From JAIBBG01 sp043748015 (GTDB lineage: Bacteria > Bacteroidota > Bacteroidia > Flavobacteriales_D > Sanyastnellaceae): DNA of 58,391 bases. A program made the translations under genes and the position numbers. The notes beneath the pieces were generated by a model that did not search any database, had not been told where the DNA came from, and was given only the letters and a program-made list of their open reading frames with translations. Location of the stretch: contig JAYTOA010000059.1 in assembly GCA_043748015.1 (NCBI GenBank), positions 1-58,391 of the forward strand, written 5' to 3'. This document shows positions 34,307 through 44,900 of the stretch, one piece after another (within the stretch, counting starts at the first letter, position 1; each line of letters begins with the position of its first letter).

Positions 34307-36181
34307 ATGTTGCGAATCCTTTTTGTTGTAATGCTATGCTTCTCAATTTCCGCTAAGGCTTCGGATACGTTGTCATACGCCGGAATGAGTAAGGAAGTAT
34401 TCAAAGTTCTGCAAAGTGCAACGAAGTATATGGGAGAAAGCAAGTATGATTCAGCACAGTATCTTATAAGCGGCGCGTTTTCGCAGATCGATTATGGCGT
34501 CACGACCACAGATGTTTATTATCTCTATTGCTATCAGTCGGAGATCATGTATTACAATGCTCTTTTCGAGTTGGGTTTGAATAGCAGCTTGAGCGGACTA
34601 CAATTTGCGAAGCAACTAAAGAACGACACCTTGATTGGAAGCTGTGAAAACTTGATTGGATTGTTCTTACTAAATCTTGCGCGTTACGATGAAGCAGTTG
34701 TTCATTTTCGAGAAGCCTTGAAGTTGATCCCCAAAAACCATGACAACGAATTCCTTGCATACAACTATCACACATTGGCAAATCTTGGAGAGTGTTTTTA
34801 TAAGATGTCATTACCCGATAGTGCGATTTACTATTCGGAGTTGGCCATCCCTGAGGCGCAAGCAAGAGGTCGGCAACGAGGCGTTGCCTGGGCATATTGG
34901 AATTTAGCCGAGTCGTGGCTTTTAAAGGGAAATCCAAGTAAAGCGCACAGTTTATGCTTGACCGGTTATGAGTTGATGAATCATACAGAGCACCGTGATG
35001 TCGTTCAAACTTTGTGCACCACGTTTATGCATATTTACTTGGCAAAGAATCTCCCAGATAGTGTTGTTTATTGGATGAATCATGGTCAGTTGGAGAACAA
35101 TAATTCTTTGAACACAGACCTTTCTCGTATCACTTTCTTGCAAGAGAGTGTTGATGCATGTATACAAATCAAGGACATTTATCTTGGAGTTGCATTATTA
35201 GAAAGGCTGAATGAAATGCAAAAATCTGTTGAAAATAAACAACAGTCGCAGCGAATTGCGATACTCAAAGATTACTATGAAAAGAATCAGAAATTAGTCG
35301 TTGCTGGGAAGCTTGGAGACGCGCAAAAGGAGGAGTTAAAACTGAGAAGAACAATTTCTTGGATACTTGCAGCATTGGTGATTGCGTTAATCGTTATGAT
35401 TTTGATTGGACTAAAATTTTATCGTCAGCGTCAGCGCATCACACAATTGAAATACAATGAAGAATTGCAAAGGAATGCGCGCGAACTTGAATTGAGCGCA
35501 TTGGAGAAACGGATGGAAGCGGTTTATACCGAACGCAATCGCATTGCTTCAGATCTTCACGATGATATAGGAGCGGCGCTTTCAAGCATACGCATTTATA
35601 GTGGAGCAGCACTGAAGCAACACAGCATACATCCTGAGGAAAGCTTGATGCTCATCAATCGGATCAACCAGAGCAGCACAGGAATGATGGAGCGAATGAG
35701 TGATATCGTATGGAGTATCAATCCCAAAAATGATAACGTTCAAAGTATGGTATTGCGCATGAAAACATACGCGGGTGAGATTTTGGAGTCTTTGGATATT
35801 CAAATGAAATATGTTGTTGAACAAAAGGTGGACGCCATTCAACCAACCATGATCGCCAGACGAAATATTTATTTGATTTTCAAAGAAGCCATTAATAATG
35901 TGGCGAAGTATAGTAAAGCATCGCAAGTGATCGTGAGCATGAATGTTCAAGATGACAAATTTCATTTGCACATTGATGACAACGGAATTGGATTTCACGT
36001 CAATCACGCCCAAAGTCCAAATGGCTTGCTGAACATGTCAGAGCGAGCAAAAGGAATAGGTGGAGAGTTTCATATCAGTTCGCATGTCGGGCGAGGAACG
36101 CAACTTCACCTTACCGTTGAGATAGCGAAAATTAGTGATAGGAATACAGCGTCATTAGCAGTCTCTTTGTTGGCAACTTAG
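34307..36181 (+). CDS. TPR-containing sensor histidine kinase (HisKA_3 type)
   Basis: 624 residues. A signal peptide (1-18), about 300 residues of TPR-like helices facing the periplasm (including LARYDEAVVHFREALKLIP), a coiled coil, one transmembrane helix at about 348-371, a second coiled coil, then a HisKA_3 domain with phospho-acceptor His418 in ASDLHDDIGAALSS, and an ATPase domain with the N-box (IFKEAINNVAKYSKAS) and DDNGIGF. It belongs to the LytS/NarX-like class common in Bacteroidota. Its partner regulator follows after 19 bases. The signal it senses is unknown. Confidence 0.93.
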   Translation: MLRILFVVMLCFSISAKASDTLSYAGMSKEVFKVLQSATKYMGESKYDSAQYLISGAFSQIDYGVTTTDVYYLYCYQSEIMYYNALFELGLNSSLSGLQFAKQLKNDTLIGSCENLIGLFLLNLARYDEAVVHFREALKLIPKNHDNEFLAYNYHTLANLGECFYKMSLPDSAIYYSELAIPEAQARGRQRGVAWAYWNLAESWLLKGNPSKAHSLCLTGYELMNHTEHRDVVQTLCTTFMHIYLAKNLPDSVVYWMNHGQLENNNSLNTDLSRITFLQESVDACIQIKDIYLGVALLERLNEMQKSVENKQQSQRIAILKDYYEKNQKLVVAGKLGDAQKEELKLRRTISWILAALVIALIVMILIGLKFYRQRQRITQLKYNEELQRNARELELSALEKRMEAVYTERNRIASDLHDDIGAALSSIRIYSGAALKQHSIHPEESLMLINRINQSSTGMMERMSDIVWSINPKNDNVQSMVLRMKTYAGEILESLDIQMKYVVEQKVDAIQPTMIARRNIYLIFKEAINNVAKYSKASQVIVSMNVQDDKFHLHIDDNGIGFHVNHAQSPNGLLNMSERAKGIGGEFHISSHVGRGTQLHLTVEIAKISDRNTASLAVSLLAT

Positions 36182-36200
36182 AATAGTCTTTGAAGATATT

Positions 36201-36833
36201 ATGGCGATCCGCATAGCAATATTTGATGACAACAAAGACCGGCGTGAAAGTCTGAAGTACCTTGTTGAGATGTATGATGATTTGTTGTGTGTTGGTATGT
36301 ACGAAGACGGAGTGCATGTGCTGGAAGCGATGAAGGAATGCTCGCCTGATGTTGTCCTGATGGATATTGAAATGCCGGTGGTGAATGGCATCGAAGCGGT
36401 GAAGAAAATTCGGTCGAAATACCCGGAAATACTTGTACTCATGCAAACGGTTTTTGAAGATGATGACAACCTCTTTGAAAGCATCAAAGCCGGAGCATCG
36501 GGTTATATTTTGAAGAAGACGAATCCGGAAAAAATTATCGAAGCGATACATGATGTGGTGGAAGGTGGCGCACCCATGACACCAAGCATGGCGATCAAAG
36601 TTCTTCGATTCTTCCAAAATACTCCGGCCGCTGAAAATTCTTATTCGCTAACTGAACGGGAGAAGAAAATTCTTGCATTACTCGTTGATGGCTTGAGCTA
36701 TAAAATGATAGCCGATAGAGAAAGCATTTCTTTTCATACGGTCAATTCTCATGTAAGAAAAATCTACGAAAAACTTCACGTGCATTCATTGGGAGAGGCC
36801 GTTAGTAAGGCTCTCAAGGAAAAACTTCTTTGA
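36201..36833 (+). CDS. LuxR-family response regulator
   Basis: 210 residues: receiver domain (1-120) with phospho-acceptor Asp55 in VVLMDIEMP, acidic pocket IFDDN, and Lys in YILKKT; then a LuxR/FixJ helix-turn-helix (about 148-205: LTEREKKILALLVDGLSYKMIA, SFHTVNSHVRKIYEKL). It is the cognate regulator of the preceding kinase. Targets are not visible here; the membrane methyltransferase-like gene 139 bases downstream is a candidate. Confidence 0.94.
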   Translation: MAIRIAIFDDNKDRRESLKYLVEMYDDLLCVGMYEDGVHVLEAMKECSPDVVLMDIEMPVVNGIEAVKKIRSKYPEILVLMQTVFEDDDNLFESIKAGASGYILKKTNPEKIIEAIHDVVEGGAPMTPSMAIKVLRFFQNTPAAENSYSLTEREKKILALLVDGLSYKMIADRESISFHTVNSHVRKIYEKLHVHSLGEAVSKALKEKLL

Positions 36834-36972
36834 GTGATTTTCAAAGTTTACGTTTCATTAGGGTACTATTCCCAATATCCTTGTTCAGGTTTAACTTTCG
36901 TTGATGCATTCTTGGATCGAATGCACGCCGATTTTTGTCAAAACAAACTTCCTCACCATCTTCGCCGCCGCT

Positions 36973-37755
36973 ATGGCATTAATTGAAGAATTTGATAAAT
37001 CCGGGAATTGGCTTTTCCGTTGGAGAAGTTTCCTACCATTGGTACTTTACGTACTTGCAGCACTTGTGATATTTTTTGAGGCGGATACGCATCTTCCGCA
37101 CTTCGACGAAGGTTGGGCTTATTTCTGTATTGGTGTTGCGCTGTTCGGGCAATTGGTTCGTGCGATCACTATTGGCTATACTCCAAAGGGAACCAGCGGG
37201 CGTAATACCAAAGAAGGACAGGTGGCAGAGGTTTTGAATACACAAGGCATCTATTCTGCCGTTCGTCATCCGTTATATCTCGGCAATTACTTCATGTGGT
37301 TGGGAATCATTATTTATGTTGGCAACTGGTGGTTCGCACTTGTTTGCTCGCTGATGTTCTGGCTCTATTACGAGCGCATTATGTTCGCGGAAGAATATTT
37401 TCTGAGGAATAAATTTGGCAAAACCTATCTGGATTGGGCCTCAAAAGTTCCACCATTCTGGCCTGCGTGGTTTCAATGGAAAAAATCCGGTGTTGAATTT
37501 TCAATGAAGAATGTTTTCAAAAGGGAATACAGCGGATTCTTCGCCATCTTCCTTTCATTCGCCATGTTGGATGTGATGAAGAATTATTTTCACTACGGTT
37601 ATAGCGATTGGCGCGAGTTAATGACTCCATTCTGGTTATACCTTCTTGCCGGTGCATTTGTGCTTTTCATTCTTTTCCGCTCTTTGAAAAAATACACAAG
37701 CTTGCTTGATGTAAAGGGAAGAGAGTTTATGGAAGGAGAGGAGATTGGTAATTAA
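36973..37755 (+). CDS. Isoprenylcysteine-methyltransferase-like membrane protein, possibly lipid A phosphate methyltransferase
   Basis: About 260 residues from the ATG at 36973 (MALIEEFDKSGNWLFRWRS); the frame is open to 36901. It has about six hydrophobic segments and the ICMT/PEMT signature GIYSAVRHPLYLGNYFMWLG followed by EEYFLRNKFGKTYLDW. Proteins of this type in Bacteroidota have been named lipid A Kdo2 1-phosphate O-methyltransferase by similarity to Leptospira LmtA; that specificity is not provable here. Confidence 0.75.
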   Translation: MALIEEFDKSGNWLFRWRSFLPLVLYVLAALVIFFEADTHLPHFDEGWAYFCIGVALFGQLVRAITIGYTPKGTSGRNTKEGQVAEVLNTQGIYSAVRHPLYLGNYFMWLGIIIYVGNWWFALVCSLMFWLYYERIMFAEEYFLRNKFGKTYLDWASKVPPFWPAWFQWKKSGVEFSMKNVFKREYSGFFAIFLSFAMLDVMKNYFHYGYSDWRELMTPFWLYLLAGAFVLFILFRSLKKYTSLLDVKGREFMEGEEIGN

Positions 37756-37756
37756 G

Positions 37757-37889
37757 TTATTCGTTATTGAGTTATTTCATCAATGTTAGGCAACAAATCG
37801 AATTGTTAGCGCTCTGATGAATCGCGGAAAAAGTTGGTTGAACTGATTTGAATAACCCAATAACAAATAACTCAATAACGAATTTCAAA
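37757..37889. repeat. 19-bp perfect inverted repeat made of GTTATT units
   Basis: Arms 37759-37777 and 37865-37883 are exact reverse complements (19 of 19) with 87 bases between them. Each arm is built from degenerate 7-8-bp units of the form GTTATTnn. The element lies between two convergent genes, before the gyrB terminator. Confidence 0.75.
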
Positions 37890-37892
37890 TAA

Positions 37893-37924
37893 CAAAAAAA
37901 AGGCTGTCCTTTCGAGACAGCCTT
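37893..37924 (-). terminator. Intrinsic terminator of gyrB
   Basis: On the minus strand, a 9-bp stem aaggctgtc/gacagcctt with a 7-nt loop and T7, about 20 bases after the gyrB stop. Confidence 0.9.
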
Positions 37925-37943
37925 CAATCAATATTTCTAACTT

Positions 37944-39920
37944 CTAAGCGTCAATTTTCGCATACTTAGCATTTGCTTCAATGAATGCTCGTCGTGGAGG
38001 AACTTCATCACCCATCAACATAGAGAAGATGTGATCACATTCCGCAGCATTGTCAATAGCAACCTGGCGTAGTGTTCTGAATTCAGGATTCATGGTAGTG
38101 TCCCAAAGCTGAACAGCGTTCATCTCTCCAAGACCCTTGTATCGCTGAATACCAACGTTTGCATCCGTGTTGCCTTTCATTTCTGCAACGAGTGCATCAC
38201 GCTGTTTATCGTTCCATGCATATTCTTGCTTATTGCCTTTTTTCACGAGGTAAAGTGGGGGAGTAGCAATATAAATGTGTCCATTCTCAATCAATTCTTT
38301 CATGTGACGGAAGAAGAAAGTGAGGATCAACGTTTCTATGTGACTACCATCGATGTCGGCATCACACATGATTACAATTTTGTGATAGCGGAGTTTTGTC
38401 AAGTTCAGTTCTTTGCTGTCTTCTTCAGTACCGATTGACACTCCAAGAGCTGTGTACATATTTCTGATCTCCTCGTTTTCGAAGATCTTATGTTGCATCG
38501 CTTTCTCAACGTTGAGGATTTTTCCGCGCAAAGGAAGGATAGCCTGGTATTGACGATCGCGACCTTGCTTGGCAGTTCCACCAGCCGAGTCACCCTCGAC
38601 AAGGAACAATTCCGACTTACGTGGATCTTTTTCTGCACAGTCGGCAAGTTTACCTGGAAGTCCGCCACCACCACCAACACCTTTGCGTTGCACGAGCTCA
38701 CGTGCTCTTTTTGCAGCGTGTCTTGCTTGTGCCGCCAGAACAACTTTGTTGACGATTTGCTTCGCGTCTTGTGGATTTTCTTCAAGATAAGCTTCAAGCA
38801 TTTCACTCACCACCTGACTTACCGGAGCAACAGCTTCTCTGTTACCTAATTTAGTTTTCGTCTGACCTTCAAACTGTGGCTCTTGTACTTTCACAGAAAT
38901 AACTGCTGTCAAGCCTTCGCGGAAGTCATCCGGAGAAATATCGATTTTCAATTTTTCCAGCAAACCACTTTTCTCAGCATAGCTTTTCAGTGTAGCTGTG
39001 AGTCCGCGACGGAAACCACTGAGGTGAGTTCCACCTTCGTGTGTATTGATATTGTTTACATAGGAGTGTACGTTCTCGTTGAACGAATCATTGTATACCA
39101 TGGCCACTTCGACAGGGATTTCGCCGTCGAGGCGTTCCATGTGAATGATCTTTTGGATGATGGCAGGACGAGTTTCATCAAGGAAGTTGACGAATTCAAT
39201 CAGACCGTTTTCGGAGTAGAATACATTCGTCTTAAATGTACCGTCATCTTCAGTTTCGCGTTTATCCGTGAGCGTCAGATGAATTTTTTTGTTTAGAAAC
39301 GAAAGCTCGCGTAATCTGCTTGCAAGCGTTACATAGTTATAAACCACAGAATCAAAAATGGATTCGTCAGCTTTGAAAGTAACGGTTGTACCACGCTTTG
39401 TTGTTTCGCCAATTTCTCTTGCCGGAAACAATGGCTTTCCAATGCTATATTCCTGCTCCCAGATTTTGCCATCGCGATGAACTTCAGCGCGGAGAAGGGT
39501 GGAAAGTGCATTTACGCAGCTAACACCAACACCGTGAAGACCACCGGAAACTTTATAAGATCCTTTGTCGAATTTTCCACCGGCACCAATCTTGGTCATT
39601 ACCACCTGTAAGGCAGAAACACCTTCTTTTTTGTGAATGTCCACCGGAATTCCGCGGCCATTGTCAGTTACTGTAATTGAGTTGTCCTCATTGATGGTAA
39701 CGGTAATGGTATCGCAATATCCTGCGAGAGCTTCGTCGATAGAATTGTCAACTACTTCATAAACGAGGTGATGGAGACCGCGTACACCGGTATCGCCGAT
39801 ATACATGGATGGGCGCATACGCACGTGTTCCATTCCTTCAAGACTTTGAATATTGTCTGCAGTATAGGCGCCAGCAGCTTTCAATTTTGTTTCATCACTC
39901 ATAACAATGTTCTCTTCCAC
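37944..39920 (-). CDS. gyrB: DNA gyrase subunit B
   Basis: 658 residues, the usual short-form GyrB length. An ATPase domain (EGMEHVRMRPSMYIGD, VVDNSIDEALAG, SGGLHGVGVSCVNALS), a transducer domain with the conserved QTKTKLGN loop, a TOPRIM domain near residue 440 (LVEGDSAGGTAKQGRDR, and DADIDGSHIETL), and the C-terminal QRYKGLGEMN block. With GyrA it introduces negative supercoils. ParE is less likely because EGMEHVRMRPSMYIGD and YCDTITV are GyrB-type. An ATG six codons inside (39902) is an alternative start. Confidence 0.94.
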   Translation of the reverse strand: MEENIVMSDETKLKAAGAYTADNIQSLEGMEHVRMRPSMYIGDTGVRGLHHLVYEVVDNSIDEALAGYCDTITVTINEDNSITVTDNGRGIPVDIHKKEGVSALQVVMTKIGAGGKFDKGSYKVSGGLHGVGVSCVNALSTLLRAEVHRDGKIWEQEYSIGKPLFPAREIGETTKRGTTVTFKADESIFDSVVYNYVTLASRLRELSFLNKKIHLTLTDKRETEDDGTFKTNVFYSENGLIEFVNFLDETRPAIIQKIIHMERLDGEIPVEVAMVYNDSFNENVHSYVNNINTHEGGTHLSGFRRGLTATLKSYAEKSGLLEKLKIDISPDDFREGLTAVISVKVQEPQFEGQTKTKLGNREAVAPVSQVVSEMLEAYLEENPQDAKQIVNKVVLAAQARHAAKRARELVQRKGVGGGGGLPGKLADCAEKDPRKSELFLVEGDSAGGTAKQGRDRQYQAILPLRGKILNVEKAMQHKIFENEEIRNMYTALGVSIGTEEDSKELNLTKLRYHKIVIMCDADIDGSHIETLILTFFFRHMKELIENGHIYIATPPLYLVKKGNKQEYAWNDKQRDALVAEMKGNTDANVGIQRYKGLGEMNAVQLWDTTMNPEFRTLRQVAIDNAAECDHIFSMLMGDEVPPRRAFIEANAKYAKIDA

Positions 39921-39957
39921 AGTTAATTTAGAATTTGAATTTATTTCTTTGTTCAGG

Positions 39958-39994
39958 CCACAAAAAAAGCCGTTAGAAACAGCCCCTTTTGTGG
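39958..39994 (-). terminator. 37-nt hairpin upstream of gyrB: terminator or leader hairpin
   Basis: As minus-strand RNA, 17 bases pair with 17 around a 3-nt loop: ccac and aaaa outside, gctgtt/aacggc inside, with four G-U pairs. The G-U pairs become A-C mismatches on the other strand, so the structure is meant for the minus strand. The inner stem is followed by T7, as in a terminator. It may end the transcript of the barrel protein upstream, or sit at the very 5' end of the gyrB mRNA. Confidence 0.7.
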
Positions 39995-39999
39995 TTTCG

Positions 40000-40007
40000 C
40001 AAATGTA
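40000..40007 (-). promoter_or_regulatory. -7 box of gyrB
   Basis: TACATTTG followed by C on the minus strand, a perfect TAnnTTTG match. Transcription would begin just before the hairpin at 39958-39994. The -33 TTG is not obvious. Confidence 0.55.
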
Positions 40008-40187
40008 CGACAGTTAAGTGCTTTACACGCTATTTTTCAAGCCGGAAAACAGTCAATTTTTCACAATGAATAAACACATGAAAAACCCGCGTAGAACATG
40101 GGTTTTAAGTATTTTCAGTAGTGATTTGTTTTATGAGAAAAAATTCATCATTTTAAAGGCGAATAATTAGCCTTTTTCGCTGTGATT

Positions 40188-41990
40188 TTAGAAAGCATAA
40201 GTAGCACCTAACATGGCCAGAAACTGTTGGTTGTTATAACCACCCCAACGCTGATATTTCATGGCAAATGCATTGTTGAACTGCGTCCATGCCGAGAGGC
40301 GCTTGTTATAGCGGTATTCCACTTTGAAATTGGCGTCGAGGAAACCCTTCAGTTTGTACTCATAACCGGTGAACTGTCCGTCAATAATTGGCTCAACGCC
40401 CTTCACAGGAACGGTGGATTTCGCCCATCTCGATCCGATATAAAAGATGTCTGTTCCAATGATGAATTTGCTTTTGAGATTGTATTGAGCATTGGCCAGG
40501 AACTTCAAAGCAGGCTGATGCCATGCATGGCGTTCAAGGTCGGTCTTGTACATGTAATAATCACCACGGATATTCGCTTTCCATTTTTCACCGGCGTAGA
40601 TGGCCACTTCACCATGGAAGTTGTACGCAGTCAAGTTGTCGTAGATGACGTGAAATACATTTCCAAAAGTGTAGTAGTTGTTTTGCGGATATGTGATGGA
40701 ATCATTGATGAAGTATGCAAAATTTCCAAACTCCTGATAGTTGAAACCAACGCTGTATGATACAGCGTGTGACACAGCACCACCGATTCCCAAATAAGCA
40801 TCGAGCTTGTTGTTTCTGTTTCGAAGGCTTGGAAATGTTTGTACGAAAGGGTTTTCACGATAGAGTGATAAGTAAGTAGTGGGCTCTGTGCTTCCGCGAA
40901 TACCTGCATACGGCACAATGATGCCGTTGAGAATGTTATAGCTCACTTCTGCAAGAGGGTAGAAGTGGCCAGGATTCGATCCGCGGCCTTCAATGTAAAT
41001 TCCTGCACCAACTTTCGCTCTTAGACCTCTCCAACTTGTGCTTGCAGTTGGAACAAATTTGATGATGACATTGTCCCAGTTTCGTTGTTGGAATTGTCGG
41101 TCATTTTCATCATATGCAACTGAATCAGAAAGCAGATTGATACCATCCAGCTTTGGTCCATCAAATTTGAATTTGTTGTAATTCACACCTACATCCATTC
41201 CATACAACGTGCTGTCCTGAAGCATTCTTCCATGAAGCAAAATATCGAAATTCGTTTCGTTGTTCTTGTGCATGTCCACTGAATTTCTCAAGTACATGTC
41301 TCCGTTGAAATTGAAATCTCCGGTATCTCTCTGATAAGAAAGAAAAGAAACGCCTCCACCAATTGTATTCATGCGTTGCTTGAAAATGAGACTGTCGAAA
41401 GGAGGTCCTCTGTAATCATTTTTTACATCTACACCATACCAGTGCGACACATTTCTTTCCCAATTTAGTTTGCTGACCAATTGAGTTTTTTTGAAGAACC
41501 ATTTACCCCAGACTTCTGCTCGGTTGTCACTATAGCTATCAGGAATACTGTCCTGGTCATCTAAAGGAACACCATCGCCGCGTAGCAATTGGTAGTGTAT
41601 TCCGAACGTTCCTTTTTTCGATCTGCCATCGGTGTAATAAAAATCTACCGGCACAGTGTTATAAGTTCCGTATCCTGCTTTGATATAACCACGATAGAGA
41701 TAAGAAAGCTTTTCGTCTACATTGATTTTGGCAGCAGGAATCAATTTGGGTTCAATAAAGGCTGCCTTTGGTGTTGGGATAGTAGTGTATTGAATGGTTG
41801 TCATTTGCACTACGCTATCTCGCGTTTGGGGCCAAATGGAAATCTTGTTTGCATCTCTTAAGAAAAGTCGTCTGTTGCCTTCAAATGTTGCGTCGTAGGT
41901 AATTGTCGTATCTCCGCGCTGTGCAAATGCAGGCATGATCAAGCCTGATAGGAGGATAAATGCAGAATATTTGATGATGATGTTTTTCAT
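40188..41990 (-). CDS. Outer-membrane beta-barrel protein, TonB-receptor-like
   Basis: 600 residues with a signal peptide ending PAFAQRG. A short region (about 55-85, Thr/Pro-rich) is followed by some 500 residues of alternating strands with aromatic girdles (YRGYIKAGYGTYNTVPVDFYY, FGIHYQLLRGDG) and a terminal strand LAMLGATYAF ending in Phe. There is no plug domain or TonB box, so it is not a full TonB-dependent receptor. It starts 5 bases after the large TPR gene in the same operon, which suggests the two act together in the envelope. Confidence 0.75.
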   Translation of the reverse strand: MKNIIIKYSAFILLSGLIMPAFAQRGDTTITYDATFEGNRRLFLRDANKISIWPQTRDSVVQMTTIQYTTIPTPKAAFIEPKLIPAAKINVDEKLSYLYRGYIKAGYGTYNTVPVDFYYTDGRSKKGTFGIHYQLLRGDGVPLDDQDSIPDSYSDNRAEVWGKWFFKKTQLVSKLNWERNVSHWYGVDVKNDYRGPPFDSLIFKQRMNTIGGGVSFLSYQRDTGDFNFNGDMYLRNSVDMHKNNETNFDILLHGRMLQDSTLYGMDVGVNYNKFKFDGPKLDGINLLSDSVAYDENDRQFQQRNWDNVIIKFVPTASTSWRGLRAKVGAGIYIEGRGSNPGHFYPLAEVSYNILNGIIVPYAGIRGSTEPTTYLSLYRENPFVQTFPSLRNRNNKLDAYLGIGGAVSHAVSYSVGFNYQEFGNFAYFINDSITYPQNNYYTFGNVFHVIYDNLTAYNFHGEVAIYAGEKWKANIRGDYYMYKTDLERHAWHQPALKFLANAQYNLKSKFIIGTDIFYIGSRWAKSTVPVKGVEPIIDGQFTGYEYKLKGFLDANFKVEYRYNKRLSAWTQFNNAFAMKYQRWGGYNNQQFLAMLGATYAF

Positions 41991-41995
41991 TTGGA

Positions 41996-44900
41996 TCAGT
42001 TTTTTGGATTCGGTACAAGATCAATTTCAATATCATTGTTGGTCTTTGTCCCGCCGGGATTTTCCAATGCGTCGAGCTGTGCTTTTTTCTGATTGGCTTC
42101 TGTGACCACCCATGTTTCTGTTACGTTTTCCAGAATGGCGTTAATCGTAGCGCGCGCCTGGAAGTAATCTTTCAAGCCGATATATGTGTCGGCTAGCAAT
42201 AAGAAGCCACGGTATTTCCATTCCTCGAAACCTGAATATTTTTCGATGAGTTGGAAAATTTCAGTCTCTGCTTTTTTGAATTCACCTTTGGAATAAAGAC
42301 AAAATGCAATACCGTATTTGGCTTCCGCAGCGGCAACTCCACCGCGCTTCAGCACTTCTTTGAAATCAACAATGGCTGCGTCGTATTGTCCATCTTGCTT
42401 AGAGATTCGTCCTCTCCAGAGATATGCAGTATTTCTGATTTCATCCGGTGTAGATGGATTTGAAATCACGCGATCGGCGTATGATTTTGCTTCAGCAAAA
42501 TTGTTGAGGAAATAATTGCAACGCATCAAACCGATTTGAGCTTCCAGTACATTGTTCTTTAGAACGGCAACAGGCTCAAGATTTCTATAATGACCAAGAG
42601 CTTGAGTGTAATCTTTGTTGTTGTAGGAAATTGTTGCCGCAACCACAAGACATTCCTCAAGATAATTGGATGAACCTTGAGCAATCACATAATTGTAATG
42701 CTCCAATGCCTTCACCATATTCTTCTTGTCGTAATAGCAACTTGCGAGAAAATAATTGGCGTCCAAACCATAATAAGCCGGTTGGAAACTGCTCAGATAG
42801 TCTGTCAATTTGGTAATGGCTGTGTTGCAATCACCATCTTGAGCGTAGCCAACTGCGCGTGCATATACTTCCTCTTCAACAGCGGTTTTTGATGCTCCGC
42901 AAATGGTCACCGCGTCATTTTGAAATTCAGGATCTTCGATGAGAACAGCTTTGCAAATGGTGTATGCGTCGCAAACCACAGGATCGCTCTTGTACTTTGA
43001 TTTGATGGCGACCCATGACTCTTTCACCTTTTCAGTATTGCCTTCTTTCACATAAATCAGACACATATCTTTGAGTGAAAGCTTCGCGTATTGTGACGCT
43101 GCGTGATTTTGTAGTATGTCGCTGTAGTAGAGTTTGGCTTCGCTCAATCTGTTATCGAGTAAATATGTTTTTGCCAATTCATATTTCGCATCCACTTCGA
43201 ATTTTGAACCGGGACTTTCCGTGAGAAGACTTTTCAGCACCCATGCCTTCTTATCGTTTTGTCCATTGTAGCCATAACTCATTGCTTTCTGGTACATGGC
43301 ATATTCTTTTCCGGCATCATCACCCACAGTGGCTTTGTCGTAGTAGCTGATAGCTTGTGTGTAACTCTTTGCAACGAAGAAGCAATCACCAATGCGCATA
43401 TACGCATCATTCACTTTACGTGGATCTAAGCTCGAAGTACCATCAACATATTTGCGGAATGATGTATTTGCGTTTCCATACCAAGCACCCGCAGTTTCGA
43501 AGTTGTCTTCTCCATTTGCCAATTTGAAATAACTATAACCCTGACTGTAATGCGCTAGTCCATAAAACTCGCTGTTATATGCTCCAGGCTCATTTAGAAA
43601 TGCGTTGTATCGCTGATTCGCTTTTGGGTAATCTTGTAAGCGATAACTAATTTCTGCTTTCCAGAATCGTGCATCTGCATTCAATGTCGGGCTCACGGGA
43701 TAAGTAAAAACTTTGTCGAAATTCTTCTCGGCATCAACATATTTTTCAGCTTGAAATAATTCAACACCGCGGTTGTAAGCCACCACTTGATAGGCTTCTT
43801 TCACACGACTGTCTTTGTTTTGAATTTTATCCAATGAAGCAAGTGCCTTCTCATAGTTGCGCGTTTTCATGTACACGTTCAAGAGAAATTCATAAGCTTC
43901 ATCGCGTCGTTTACTGTTGGGATATTTGTTGAGGTAATCTTCAAAAGCGGTGATGGCTTCATGAAAAGGATTGTATGAAAGTTCAAATGCAAGCTTCGCA
44001 TAATTGAACATTGCATCTTCCTGTATGTCGCTGTTGAACGTCATTTTCGATGCTTCTTCAAAAGCGTTTCTCGCATATTCTTTTTGATCTTGCTTTAAAT
44101 AACATTCACCCATGTTGTATGAAGCGCGTTGGTGCAATTCATCATTCACATCGTTGCAATTGCTATATGCACCAACGGCATTCTTCCATTGGTTTGTTCG
44201 GTGATATGCATATCCAAGTTGATAGAAATCCTCACGTGTAATTTCCGACTTAGCAGTAGCGTCGTGGTATTGGAGTAAGAACGGAATTGCTTCAGCGTAC
44301 TTCTCTTTTACGCAATATGAATCACCTATGAGTCTAGCGATTTCAGGGACGCGTTTGGTTGAATTGGCTTCAGCTTGTGCAAGAGCAATCGGACCGTAGC
44401 GTAAAACTTCATCATACTTTTTTTGCTTGTAGTAAATCTGCGTGATGTAGTAGGGGACAAGCGGTTTGAAGACAGGATCATTTTCCAGCACCAAAAATCC
44501 TTCGAGCGCTGTTTGAAGATCATTTTGCTCGTATGCAATGTGGCTGTAGTAATAGGTTGCCGCAGTTTTGTAATCGCTTTCTGCTTGCTTGGATTCGAAG
44601 AGATCAAGTCGCGCGTTTACCGAATCTCCTTTTTCAAAACGTGCATGACCGCGCTTGTATCGGAATTCTATTTTTTCAGTTTTGCTTAATTCTTTTTCAT
44701 CTACAAAATCAAACCACTCTAATGATTTGGTGTAATCTCTTTTCTGGTAGTTGAATGTTGCCAGTTTGAAATAGGCGCGTTGTTTCCAGGGAGAATCGGG
44801 ATGCTCGAGTACGAATTTTTCCAGTTGGTATTCTGCATCCTTGTGAAGCAAATACAAAGCACAAATACCACTGTAGTATTCGGAATTGATCCGCAAAGCA

